DNA of 25,832 nucleotides from Spirogloea muscicola (lineage: Eukaryota; Streptophyta; Zygnematophyceae; Spirogloeales; Spirogloeaceae): NCBI GenBank assembly GCA_009602725.1, contig WELB01000118.1, positions 64,916-90,747 on the forward strand. Reading direction: 5' to 3'. This document shows positions 1-10,491 of this stretch, piece by piece; within the stretch, counting starts at the first letter, position 1, and every line of letters begins with the position of its first letter. Both the position numbers and the translations under genes were made by a program. The notes below the pieces were generated by a model. The model worked only from the letters and a program-made list of their open reading frames with translations. It was not told the DNA's origin and did no database searches.

Positions 1-932
<932 letters not shown>

Positions 933-3900
933 ATGGCACGCCGCAACGAGGAGGACGCCGGAGCTCCGCCGTGGCGGCGGCGGCGGCGTCGTGGGAGTCT
1001 GGCCAAGGAGGCGCTCGCAGCGGTCGCCGCTCTCCTGCTGGCGCTGGCGTCACGGCCCGGAGGCGTGTTTGCGCACCCCCTCTGCACCGACTTCAGTGAG
1101 CGCCCCCCCTTCCTCCTCCCCCCTCCTTCCCACCGCCCTCCTTGCACTCCGGGCACTGTCCTGAGTACAAGTTCTCACCTCCATCTAACCCTCCTCTGCG
1201 TGCTCCACTCGGCAGCCGGGCCGGGACCAGAAGACCCGACCACTTTCTGCAACGCATTCGAGCCGGCGTATGCAGACAATGGCTGCTGTCCACCCTCGAC
1301 GGACAACTCGCTGCAGAGCCAGTTCAACGGTCTGTCCTTCAGCGGGCCGCCAGGCGCCAATGTCACGGGCTGCCGGAGGCTCGTGCAGAAGAACCTCTGC
1401 GCGGTGCGGCCCCCTTACCCTCTTATCCACTTCGCGCTGTGCCCCTCTCTCTCTCCTCCCCTGCCCTGCCTCATCCTCCCCCACTTCCTCCTCCGTGTCC
1501 CACCCTCCTTCCCATTCCCTCAGCTGCCATTGCCCTTGATCTCTCCGCCCTCTTCCAAGAGCTTCCTAGCAGGCTGCACCATATCATTCCTGTCCTTGCT
1601 TCCGCTTGCACCCTCCTCATGCCCTCTCCACCCCGCCCCTCTTCGCTATCATTCCGCAGGTGTGCGACTCGTGGAGTGCCCACTTGTTCAACGTGGAGGC
1701 AGACGCGCCGCGCGTGCTGCCAAACCTTTGCCTCGGCGACTGGTGCTCGCAGGTGTATGCAGCGTGTGCCAACGTGGCGATCGTGGACTCGCCGTTCCAG
1801 CACCAGTGGGACCAGATCTACCAGAGCGCCGGCGCCGTGAACCAGCCGTACAACTCGACGGCCACGACGCTGGCTTCGCTGTGGCCCGACCTGTCGTCCT
1901 TCGCATCCGATGTATGCGCATCCCCATACGTAGCGCGCTGCTACAGCGGCGTGCCCTACGACCTGGATGCGCCGCTGCCGCCAGCCCCGCCTCCGCCTCC
2001 GTCGCCACCGCCGGCGCCCTTGGCGCCACCGCCCCTCCCTGCGCCGCCGCCGCCGCCACCGGTGCCCGACTTCTGCTACGAGAAGGTGGACCCTGGCAAC
2101 TATGTCGGCATGGTGGCGCACCCAGACGGCTCAGACACGAACCTCATCTTCACAGAGGCTGGCGTTGTGTACCTCACCACTGTCTCGCCACCCTACTCCG
2201 GAAAACCCATGGGCCCCAAGACAGTCGTGAGTCCGCCTGCGCCTGCTGCTGGACCCTTGTCCTGCTATGTGGTACTCAGGCTCGCGCTAGTTTGTGCTTT
2301 CTGATGCTTGGACCCCTCCAGGAGGGAGGGAAGATGCAGGAGGGGCTCTCGCAAGTCCCGCCACCTTGGTCATGAAGTTTTCCTTCACGTCAGCTGCGCA
2401 GCCTGCTCGCACCTCCTAACGCTTCTCTGTCTGTCTTGGCTGCCGCCGCCTGACCGTCCTCCTACGCCGCTCGCAGTTTCTGAACCTGACAGACCGCGTC
2501 TTCTACGACCGCAATGAGGCCGGGTTCCTGGGGATCGCGTTCCACCCCCAGTTCATGACCAACGGCCGCTGGTTTGTGCACTACGTCTGCGACTCGTCTG
2601 TGTGGCCCGACTGCCAGGGCCCCTGTGGCTGCGATCCGGCATTTGGATGCTACTTCAACGACTCGCGACTTGCAGCATCTTACCAGCCCCACTGCACAAC
2701 CAACACGATTGTTGCTGAGTATTCGGTGGGCGCCCACCCCGCCACCGCAAACGCGTCTCTGCCGAACGAGGTCCGCCGCATCTGGACGTATGGCAGGTGC
2801 GCTGCTCGCTGTCGCCCTCCCTGACCTCTCCTTCTGCCGCTCTTCCTTCCCGTACACCCACTCTCTCTCCTCTATCCCTCATGCTCTCCTTCTCCTGTTT
2901 CCGTCTCCGTGTTGCCACCCAGTCTAGCCCTGTTCACCACTCTCCATCTGCCTCTCCCACATGCTCGTCTTATGCCCCGCCCTCTTCCTCGCTTGATCTT
3001 CCACTCTCGTCGCTGTCGACCCCTGCCTCTGCTTCCAAGTCAGTCTCTCTCTTTGCCTCCCGCTCTGTTCCCCCTCTCCTCCCGTCCTATGATTTGCTTT
3101 TTTGATTCCAGAGAGTCTTGTGCCACTCCTACCACATGTCTTCCTTTCTCCCATCCTTCCTTACCCCTCTTCCATGTCCTCCTTTCTTCCCCCCCCCCCC
3201 TCTGGCAGACCGTACAACAATCATTTTGGTGGTCACATCTACTTCAGTCGCAAGAACCCGACGGGTGACATGTTCATCACGTCCGGCGACGGCGGCGGCG
3301 AGGGCGACATTTACAACTTTGCACAGAACGGCCTCTCACTGCTTGGCAAGATCCTGCGCGTCAACGTCGACAACATCACCACAAGCAATGCACAGTGGAA
3401 TTACCGCATCCCACCTGATAATCCATTTGTGCAGCGCACGGACGTGAATGTGCGGCCTGAGGTGTGGGCGCTTGGTTTCCGAAACCCCTGGTCCTGCACC
3501 ATTGACAAGGAGAATGACGACTTCTTCTGTGCTGATGTTGGTCAGGTGCCGTCACAACCCTCTTGGGGAATGAGTCTGCATACACCAGTTGCATCTCTCT
3601 AACATCTGCATTTCATGTTGCACAGATGATATTCGTGAGTAGCTCTGCGTCGTTTACATGCCATGCAACAGTACTTCGTAGTCATACTAGAGCAAAGTCC
3701 TACTTTATGATATCGAGATCTCAGTACTCTTAACGTGTTTCTTGAGCACAGTGGTTGTTGATTAGCTTCTGAGCAAATTGACAGTTTATATCCACCCCCT
3801 ACGCAGGATCTGCCATCCACTAAGACAGATGTCCAATTGCAGCAACTGCAATTTGCTCACATGTGGGCATGGCCTTGCTGCAGGACACTGAGGAGGAGCT

Positions 3901-6900
3901 TAACTTGATCGTGCCTGGCGGCAATTATGGCTGGCGCATGTTCGAAGGTAGGGCTGCGGCTCTTGGCTATGCCCTTCCTGCTGCCAAACTCTGCAAAGGA
4001 ACGGTTCTCCTGAGCCGTCTGGTGGAGACGCCCCGCATGTCCCTCTCGACAACCTCCGCTTGCTCGCTCGCCCACCCCACCTCCAGCAAGCCGTCATCTT
4101 GTTACTCTGCAGGCACGGTGAACTTCACGCAAATTGGCGGCCTCAGCAAGTACCCCCCCGTCGGCGGCATCACTACGCCCGACCAGGCCATCAACCACCC
4201 CGTCCTGGTACGAGATGCGCAGCGCGAACTCCCCAGTGGTGCTGACACTTGGAGCTGCCGAGCAGCAGACCTGAATTGCTGATACTGACCTGACCTGGCT
4301 CTCCTGTTGTGGCCGCCGCAGTTTCCTCTCATTGAGTACGCGCATCGCGACTTCAACCCCGCTAGCGCGTCCATCATCCAGGGCCCCATCTATCGCGGTC
4401 CTTTGTCGTGCTACTATGGGAAGATGTTCTGGAACGAGTGCTTCAACTGTGAGCACCCATCCTCCTCCTACCCCCTGCCAAGCTTCTGGTACTTGATAAT
4501 TTGTCATTATCAAGTACATTATTATTTAAATAAGTCTCAGGTGATTACCGAGGCAGGACGTTGTGGTTGTCATGCGAGGCTTGATGAGGACCCCTCCTCC
4601 CCTGTTGCTCTCCCCTCCCCTTCCCTGGGCAGGCGCGAACATGATGCAGGTGGCGACGGACACGACGCCGCCCGGCGTGGGCAAACGCTGGCAGAATGCG
4701 TCGTCGCAGGCGGTGAATCAGTTCTGCTCGTCAACGAGCCCCTGGACATGCGGAGCAGGCAGCCAGACGGTGCCAGCATATGGCCAGCTCAAAGGGCTGT
4801 CGTGGCTATGGATCTGGGCGGAGGACAACAACCACGACGCGTACATCGTCGGTAAGTACGGCGTCTACCGGCTCGTGCACCCGGCCTACTGCAACATCAC
4901 CGCCACTTGCGGCGCTGTGCCAAGCCAGCCGCCGACGTCGCCCCCGCCGCCGCCGCCCAACTCACCGCCGCCGCCCAAGTCACCGCCACCGCCCAAGCCG
5001 CCCCCGCCGCCCAAGTCGCCGCCGCCGCCCCCCAAGGCATGCCCTCTGAGGAGGTGAGGTCCATATGAAGCTTACGTAAGTTGATGCCACCGGCGTGGAT
5101 GATCCTCTTTGCATGTCATCGTAGTCCTCAGCCCTGACTGTGACTACAGCACTCCTGTGGCTAACACTTCAGATTTAAGCTTAACTTCAGATTTTTCGGC
5201 AAAAATGATAAATCTTGAATGCTCTGTATTCCTTGCACTGGGCAGACATCAAGCTTCAGCTTCAGTTCTAGGCTTCATGAATATTTCGCCTGATCAAGGA
5301 CTCGAGATCCACGATCTAGAACTGGCAATGTCTATGTATGTATTCCATCTCATGCTGATGCTGTTGGTAGGCTTCGTGACCTCCTTTTCAGCAGTGTCTG
5401 TTTTTTAAAGCCGCTTTTGACGAGGATGCGAACAANCCACCCGCCGCCGCCCTCGCCGCCGCCGCCTATCGAGTCTCCCCCGCCGTCGCACCCGCCCCCG
5501 CCTCCGTCACTTGGCCAGTGGACCCTCCTCTCCAGCAACATTGGGATTTCAGGCGGCATTGCAGCGCTGCTGCACTCCAACACCATCGTGTTTGCAGACC
5601 GGGGGGCCATTGCTCAGACAGGCGTCTTCCAGAGCGCCAATCAGTCGGCATATGCGCATGCGGTGGAGTACAATCTTGCCAGCAATCAGGTATTGCTGCT
5701 GGAGCCGGGTGTGGGGGATGGCTGCTTTCAACTGATCGAGCATAAGGAGCATGCTGTGGACGTGCTCTGTTGGCTCATGTAAGGTAGCATTACGGCTTCT
5801 GCAGAACACTTCCACCGTCGAAATTCATCATGTCTCTCTGAAACCTGCAGATACGCGGGTTGAATGTTGGGTCCGACACTCTGGGTGCGTGCGGTCACAC
5901 CATGGCCGACGGCACGCTGGTCCTGGCTGGGGGCGCGCGCCTTGTCAACGACATGAGCGGCTTCTACGCAGTCCGGAAGTTTGCGCCCACCTCAGATGGC
6001 TCCAGCGATTTCCAGGTGCCAGCTGGGGCTACAAGAACTAGGAGGTGAGAAACACGTACTCACCACACTGATGGCCATGTGCATGTGTAGTACCATGCAC
6101 ACATTATGTGTTGAAATGCATGTTGCACGTGTCTGTCTGCATCTGCATAATCTTGCGCATGTCGTAAGGAGTCTACGAGTTTCACATATTCTTGGTGCAC
6201 TCTACATGCACATCTTGAGTGACACATCATGGAGTCATATGCCTGTGTGTATCCACTTGCATGTTGCGAGTCAGTTGATTGACAAGGGCACGTTCAAAAT
6301 GAATGGATGTCCATGTGTGTCCATGCTGCTAATGTTCCTCCTGAAATTTCATATGTTCGGCTTACCAGCCAAGCTTACTCATCATGTTGGCAGCAGCGCT
6401 CCACTTTGAACCTGAATGACTAATTTACTGCTGTACTCTGAAAGCTCATCCCATAAATTGCCTTCCTGCCATATGCAGGTACGGGTGCGGCTGCTCGAGG
6501 ATGGTCAATGGCAACCTGGTCTTTGTCGGGGGCCAGGGCATCGTAGCTGACACTGATTCAACGCTGTACACAAGCTACTCGTATGAATTCCTGCAGCGAG
6601 CGTCCCAAACAGAGGCACCCAACTCGCATCCATTGGCGCTGCTCAATGTTACACTGCCATACGACCTGTACCCGGCAGTCATTTCCCTTAAGAACGGCAA
6701 TGTCTTCATCTTTGCCAACACACAGGTGCCGGCCCTGGCACCCTTTAGGAGATGATTGGAGCAATTCGGAGCTGCCCATTATGCACCCATAGCATTAATA
6801 CTTCTTGGTATGTATGCCTCTGATGATTTTATTACCTTCTGTGATTTCAGTCAGTGGAAGCCAACCTGGCATCGAGCGGGGCAACAGTGCGGAGCTTCCC

Positions 6901-9900
6901 AGAGCTTACCGACGACTCTGGGAGCAACCCGAGGAGCTCTCCATATCCTGCGTCGATAACGCTGCTGCCTTTGGATCATGTGGACTCCTATGCCCAGAAG
7001 ATTCTTGTGTGCGGCGGCGGCAACCCTGTCACAGCAAGCTGCGCCGTGATCAACACGGACGCCGCCAGCCCGGCATGGACCTCAGAGAATATGCCCGGGG
7101 CTCGAACCATGAGCTCAGCCGTCCTCCTCCCCACTGCCACCGTGCTCATCATCAATGGAGCGCAGGATGGGTCTGCAGGTTCGCTCTCCAGCCTGTGCTC
7201 GATCCATATTTGATCATTGCAATTGTTGGCTCTTTGTTGCGCGTCGCGTTGCAATGTGAGCTGCTTCTGGATCTCAGCTGCCCCTGATATGCGTCTGCAT
7301 TTCTTTTCTGTCATCAGTGGTGAAAGGCTCCACCACGCCTGTGCTCACTCCATACCTGTACGACCCTGCGGGCCCACTTGGCGGCCGCTTCACGGTCCTC
7401 GCGGCTGCCACCACGGCCCGCATGTTCTCGTCGACTGCGACCATCGCACCGGACGCCCGCGTCATTGTGGCCGGGTCCTTCGAGCAGACCACAACTGCCT
7501 CCTACGTAAGCCCAACGCAGCTCAGCGTGGAGGCATATTCCCCGCCATACCTGCTCACAGGCGCCACGCAGCCTGTAATCACCGCAGCACCGGCAACCGT
7601 GAACTACGCCCAAGCATTCACCGTCAAGTTCACCTCAGCGGCCTTCAGTGCAGTGTCGGTTGTTCTCACGGACCCCGGCGTTGCGGTGCGCGGACTAAAT
7701 CTTGGACAGCGGCTGGTCAAGTTGGCCGCGTCGTCCGTCGTCGCGGGCGCCGGTGACTCGTGGACGGCCAGCTTGGCAGGCCCGCCGAGCGGTGTCGCGC
7801 CGGCAGGTTTCTATCTCCTGGCCGTGGTCGTGGACGGCGTGCCTTCGGCCGCTTCGTGGGTCCAGGTGGGCGGCGTGCCAGTCCTGGCTCCGCCAGGCAC
7901 GCCGGCGACGCCACCGGCGCCGTCCGCGCCCTCCCCAGTCGGCACGCCACCAACTCCACCACCATCACCCCCCATGGTGGCCTCACCCCCGCCACCCCGC
8001 CCACCTCCTCCATCGCCTCCACGATCGCCGCCACCGCCTCATCCGCCGTCTCCGCCGCCTCCGCACCCCCCCCCCTCTCCTCCGCCGCCCAGCCCGCCTC
8101 CCTCAGTTGGCAGCTACGCTGTCCTGAGCCCCAACATTGGCATCGTCGGAGCATATGCAGCACTTACAAAGTCCAACACCATCTTGTACCTAGACCGTCT
8201 GGACGTGGCACAAACACAGACGCCCCTTTGGAACAACGCCTCAGCATCGGCTCATTCGGTGGAGTTCACCATCACGTCTGGTGCTGTAAGTGTCAGACTG
8301 CACCCAGCATTTTGCACTTCTAGCTGGGCAACACGTGATCACTCCTGGCTGGCACCACATGATTATCTAAGTTGACAATTGCTTAAGCCGTCGTGTTTGC
8401 CAGCTTCGTCCTCTACTACATGTAGCAACTGAGGGGTTTGCATTCTCAGCACCTCATTGTAACACCGTGCCTACCTTGCACAGGTCCGTGGCCTGACCAT
8501 TCAGAGCAATCCAATTGGGTCCTCGGGACACTCAACTCCAGATGGCCACATCGTGAGCATGGGTGGCGCTCTCGGTGGCACTGGTTACTACGGGAATCGC
8601 CAGGGGTACTACGGCATCAGGACCTTCCTAACCGGGAGCCCCACATCCGACTTTGACCTGCCGGAGAAGACGCTGAGGACGAGTAGGTACCAAGGGGCTG
8701 CACACAGGCTGCCGAATGGCAATCTGGTGGTGGTCGGCGGTCAAGGGGCCTTCACTGACTTGGACACGAATACGACGGTCAGCCCGTCGTACGAGGTTAT
8801 GATCAAGGGTGGGCCCTACAGCACCATAGAGAAGTCCAATGCCAACCCGGTTCCCTTCCTTGCACAAGCCACACCATATGACCAGTACCCCATCCTGCAC
8901 CTCTTGAAAGATGGCACCTTCTTCCTCTTTGCCAGCTACATGGTGAGTCAAGGACCAGACGCCATTCTATTCACCATGCTATGACTTCTCCCATTCCCCA
9001 ATGGTGGCTGCCATGTGCCTCTGACCATGGCATTCTACATCTGGACTGCCCTCTGATATTTGGCTGAAATTTCCGTGCAGTCCTGCACCGTGAACTTGAC
9101 GATCCCTGGTCCAACTGGTGCACCTTGTATCAAGACCTTCCCGGCTCTCGCGGACGGAAATGGCAACAACGTTCCCCGGACCACCCCGCTTCCCGCGGCC
9201 TCTGTGCTCCTTCCCCTCGATGCCTCAGCAGGTTATGCTCAGAAGGTCCTCGTCTGCGGTGGCGGCTTCCCCACCTTGGCGACCTGCGGCATCCTCGATG
9301 TCGATACTGCCTCGCCGAGCTGGGCCCTGGAGAGCATGCCGGGCCCCAGACTGATGTCAGACGCAGTCCTTCTCCCCACGGGGGACGTACTCCTCATCAA
9401 CGGTGCTTCTTCTGGTTTGGCTGGTGAGAATGGCCCTCCCTCTAAAGCATACCATACAGTATGATGGCTTTTGACCAGGTTGAGCTTCAAGCAGGCAGCT
9501 GCAAGTCTGCATCCAAAGCATGCACACTAAGTGTGTGATATTTATTCTATTGTCACAGGCAACAATGTGGCCAACACCCCCCTGCTGGCCCCGTATCTCC
9601 TCGCACCAAGCGTGGCCGTCGGCACACCCGGTAGATGGACCACTCTCGCATCGGCAACCACGCCCAGAGCGTACCTGTCGACAGCCACCCTTGTTGCGGA
9701 CGGAAGGGTTGTCCTCGCCGGAGGCAACCCGAATCAGAACAACACCCAGCGCTACTACTCGCCTCCGGCCGTTCTCTCGGTGGAGGCCTTCTCTCCACCT
9801 TACCTCTCCTACAGGTACTTGTCGTCAAGAGGGCTGCTCAAGGCATCTGGCTTTACGCATTTGGCATCAGCCAGGCTGCGGTGAATCGATATGGAGAGTC

Positions 9901-10491
9901 TTCTTTCTTCCTTTATATATTCCTGATGGCTGTTGTATTAAACTGCACACTTTGCAGTGCCTCGGCCCCAACCATTTTGACAGCTCCGGCAACGGCTGGT
10001 TATGGCGCCACCTTTACGGTCACATTCAAGGCAGCATCGACTCCCTCCATGGTCACTCTTGCGTTTGTTGACACGGGCTACCACACACATGGACTGGGCA
10101 TGGGCCAGAGGAGCGTCATGGTCGCAATATCTGCTGTCAGTGGATCAGCCAGCTCCATGACTGTGACAGCAGTTGCACCTCCCAATGCCAATTATGCACC
10201 ACCTGGTGAGGAGATGTTGCATGAGATCAAGTCAACTATCCCAACTCCTAATAATCGATGTAGGCATGTCCTTTTATAGTTTCACACATGCAGAGATTCA
10301 AGCAAGATCTTCCTCCTGACTTGTTGATTGATTGCCATTTCTATCTTCCTGCTGTTGTTGCAGGCTACTATCTGCTCTTTGTTGTCATTCCGGGCCCGGC
10401 GGGGAGCATCCCATCCCCAGGTGTGTGGGTGCAAGTTGGGGGTGTGCCCAACTATCCTCCTCCTCCTCCCTCTCCTCCTTCCACAAGATAG
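933..10491 (+). CDS. Secreted fusion protein: HIPL-type glucose/sorbosone dehydrogenase with two glyoxal oxidase-like modules
   Basis: Nineteen exons read by eye: 933-1095, 1216-1403, 1660-2226, 2477-2796, 3209-3545, 3884-3947, 4113-4207, 4322-4448, 4633-5053, 5392-5689, 5851-6044, 6479-6725, 6851-7178, 7318-8285, 8484-8942, 9081-9423, 9559-9814, 9958-10205, 10364-10491. All introns are GT-AG, every junction keeps phase, and the total is 5,751 nt (1,916 residues plus stop). The ATG at 933 has A at -3 and G at +4. Residues 1-47 form an Arg-rich n-region, a Leu/Ala core and a VFA|HP cleavage-like site, so the protein should enter the secretory pathway. Then come a Cys-rich domain (48-219), a Pro linker, a dehydrogenase-like propeller (254-706), a Pro linker, oxidase-like module 1 (801-1306), a Pro linker, oxidase-like module 2 (1381-1900) and a Pro-rich tail. 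The fusion depends on the intron 5054-5391; otherwise the first part would end at TGA 5055-5057. I infer an extracellular or cell-wall protein; its activity is uncertain. Confidence 0.75.
1084..1965 (+). other. Cys-rich HIPL/folate-receptor-like domain (residues 48-219)
   Basis: This module is spread over the end of exon 1, exon 2 and the first part of exon 3. It contains repeated cysteines in an arrangement typical of the N-terminal domain of plant HIPL and animal HHIP-like proteins: a single Cys after the signal peptide, FCNAF, a GCC pair, NLCA, VCDSW, NLCLGDWC and AACANV. In that family the domain precedes the sugar-dehydrogenase propeller, as here. It is probably disulfide-bonded and extracellular. 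Its ligand cannot be inferred from sequence; the resemblance to folate receptors is structural and does not imply folate binding. Confidence 0.75.
1966..2066 (+). other. Pro-rich linker 1
   Basis: About 34 residues, mostly Pro with Ala and Ser, join the Cys-rich domain to the propeller. The DNA is a CCG/CCN triplet run. Such SPPP/PPPP stretches are typical of hydroxyproline-rich algal and plant wall proteins. Confidence 0.85.
2067..4892 (+). other. Glucose/sorbosone dehydrogenase-like (GSDH) beta-propeller module (residues 254-706)
   Basis: Exons 3-9 encode the module. Recognisable family segments in order are GFLGIAFHPQF (exon 4), PYNNHFGGHIYF with a candidate catalytic His 418 and a TSGDGGGEGD turn (exon 5), GFRNPWSC (exon 5), GGNYGWRMFEG (exons 6-7), FPLIEYAHRD and GPIYRGP (exon 8), and a closing KYGVYRLV strand (exon 9). 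Soluble members of the fold use PQQ and calcium to oxidise sugars; plant and animal HIPL/HHIP members have this propeller, but their enzymology is poorly known. The His-containing HxGG segment is kept. Whether it binds PQQ cannot be read from the sequence. Confidence 0.85.
4924..5509 (+). other. Pro-rich linker 2, interrupted by the intron that joins dehydrogenase and oxidase halves
   Basis: The propeller is followed by PPPPKSPPPPK-type repeats (4924-5038). An intron with donor GAG|GTGAGG at 5054 then leads to more PPPPSPPPP sequence (5437-5509) just before oxidase module 1. The acceptor at 5390-5391 follows CCTCCTTTTC and restores frame; those ending at 5424, or at the ambiguous base 5436 if it is G, would also keep frame. 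Pro-rich sequence on both sides supports a single split linker. Confidence 0.65.
5510..7886 (+). other. Glyoxal oxidase-like module 1 (residues 801-1306)
   Basis: Exons 10-14. It opens with WTLLSSNIGISGG, continues through IRGLNVGSDTLGACGHT, a kelch-like repeat region (VLAGG, VFVGG, LVCGGG, LIINGA) and RVIVAGS, and ends in the VEAYSPPYL and FYLLAVVVDGVPS segments of the C-terminal immunoglobulin-like domain (DUF1929 type). Copper radical oxidases need a Tyr-Cys crosslink, a second Tyr and two His. By alignment this module keeps the Cys (874, codon 5890-5892) and the first Tyr (926, 6480-6482). The second Tyr-His pair is replaced by Phe-Ser (1153-1154, 7425-7430) and the last His by Arg (1241, 7689-7691). 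Copper radical chemistry is therefore unlikely as in the canonical enzyme. Confidence 0.85.
7887..8108 (+). other. Pro-rich linker 3 between the two oxidase-like modules
   Basis: About 74 residues of Pro/Ser/Thr/His repeats (PPPSPP, SPPPPRPPPP, PPPPHPPSPPPP) lie within the single exon 7318-8285, so the tandem arrangement of the two oxidase modules is read directly in one open frame without needing a splice. Confidence 0.95.
8109..10440 (+). other. Glyoxal oxidase-like module 2 (residues 1381-1900)
   Basis: Exons 14-19. It has the same order of segments as module 1: SPNIGIVGAYAAL, VRGLTIQSNPIGSSGHS, VVVGGQ, LVCGGG, LLINGA, VVLAGGNPN, VEAFSPPYL and YYLLFVV. By alignment the crosslinking Cys is Ser (1453, 8523-8525). 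The first Tyr is kept (1508, 8688-8690), the second Tyr is kept (1745, 9672-9674), the adjacent His is Leu (1746, 9675-9677), and the last His is kept in HTHGLGMGQR (1836, 10088-10090). It could still bind a metal with Tyr, Tyr and His but lacks the Tyr-Cys cofactor. Its losses differ from those of module 1. Confidence 0.85.

Noticed and set aside
5109-5408. A 99-residue frame with a hydrophobic C-terminal end (MSMYVFHLMLMLLVG) before oxidase module 1, considered as a signal peptide for a separate oxidase gene
   Set aside because: It stops at 5408 in a different phase and no convincing splice joins it to the oxidase frame; it lies inside the intron of the fusion model.
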